12,507 nt of DNA from Gemmatimonadota bacterium (GTDB taxonomy: Bacteria > Gemmatimonadota > Gemmatimonadetes > Gemmatimonadales > Gemmatimonadaceae): the NCBI GenBank assembly GCA_028287225.1, contig JAQBPZ010000355.1, forward strand, positions 1 through 12,507, given 5' to 3'. Positions within the stretch are counted from its first letter, which is position 1. Every line of letters starts with the position of its first letter. Under the pieces are notes generated by a model. The model did not search any database, had not been told where the DNA came from, and was given only the letters and a program-made list of their open reading frames with translations. The translations under genes were made by a program, and so were the position numbers. Below, piece after piece: positions 12,477-12,507 of the stretch.

Positions 12477-12507
12477 CAACGGCGTTTGCGGTTTGCAGTG
12501 AGCGGTT
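12477..12507 (+). repeat. possible start of another palindromic element, cut by window edge
   Basis: CAACGGCGTTTGC (12477-12489), two bases after the DUF1906 stop, is identical to 4904-4916, the left end of the element after the P450 gene. Both copies follow a stop codon. Only 31 bases are visible, so membership in the same repeat family is tentative; a 13-base match between two places in a GC-rich 12.5-kb window is not statistically striking. Confidence 0.25.

Noticed and set aside
1..12507. CRISPR array, tRNA, rRNA, insertion sequence, prophage or toxin-antitoxin locus
   Set aside because: I saw no regularly spaced repeats, no tRNA-like cloverleaf, no transposase or integrase motif and no toxin-antitoxin pair on either strand.

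Overview
The window is a GC-rich bacterial chromosome segment (roughly 70% GC by eye) with short intergenic gaps and genes on both strands. Lipoproteins with classical lipoboxes, an OmpA-like peptidoglycan-binding domain, a Crp/Fnr regulator, a DUF4142 lipoprotein and a GT87-type membrane glycosyltransferase point to a Gram-negative-type environmental bacterium. Gemmatimonadota is my best guess; this rests on overall protein flavour and base composition, as there is no rRNA or marker gene.

Layout. 1-479: 3' part of an OmpA-family protein; 484-924: uncharacterised protein; 958-1674: Crp/Fnr regulator with a terminator-like hairpin after it. 1760-1849: an unusually AT-rich, symmetric control region (CRP-like half-site pair, two perfect inverted repeats, a TATAAAT box) ahead of a TPR-like protein (1952-2644), followed by a small hydrophilic protein (2698-2973). 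2985-3371 (minus): uncharacterised protein, divergent from a stand-alone cytochrome P450 (3496-4857). 4902-5014: a palindromic intergenic element. 5103-5366: tiny lipoprotein, convergent with an HAD phosphatase (5375-6076, minus), which is divergent from a GT87/DUF2029 membrane glycosyltransferase (6181-7383). 7359-7504: a second, larger palindromic element carrying a terminator and supplying the last codons of GT87. 7525-8379 and 8381-9241 (minus): a two-gene unit of a ChbG/YdjC-type deacetylase and a DPM/DPG-synthase-like GT2. 9242-9568: non-coding, hairpin-rich. 9569-10015 (minus): NYN/Zc3h12a-type ribonuclease; 10115-10732 (minus): DUF4142 lipoprotein; 10914-11330: single-domain response regulator; 11450-12475: DUF1906 (Rv2525c-like) lipoprotein with a strange basic insert.

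How genes may work together. The GT2 resembles enzymes making polyprenyl-phosphate sugars, and GT87 enzymes use such donors; with the deacetylase between them, the 6181-9241 block may be a small lipid-linked glycan module (inference). I found no phage, CRISPR, toxin-antitoxin or recognisable defence locus. The most unusual content is non-coding: the symmetric promoter at 1760-1849 and the two hairpin elements at gene 3' ends.
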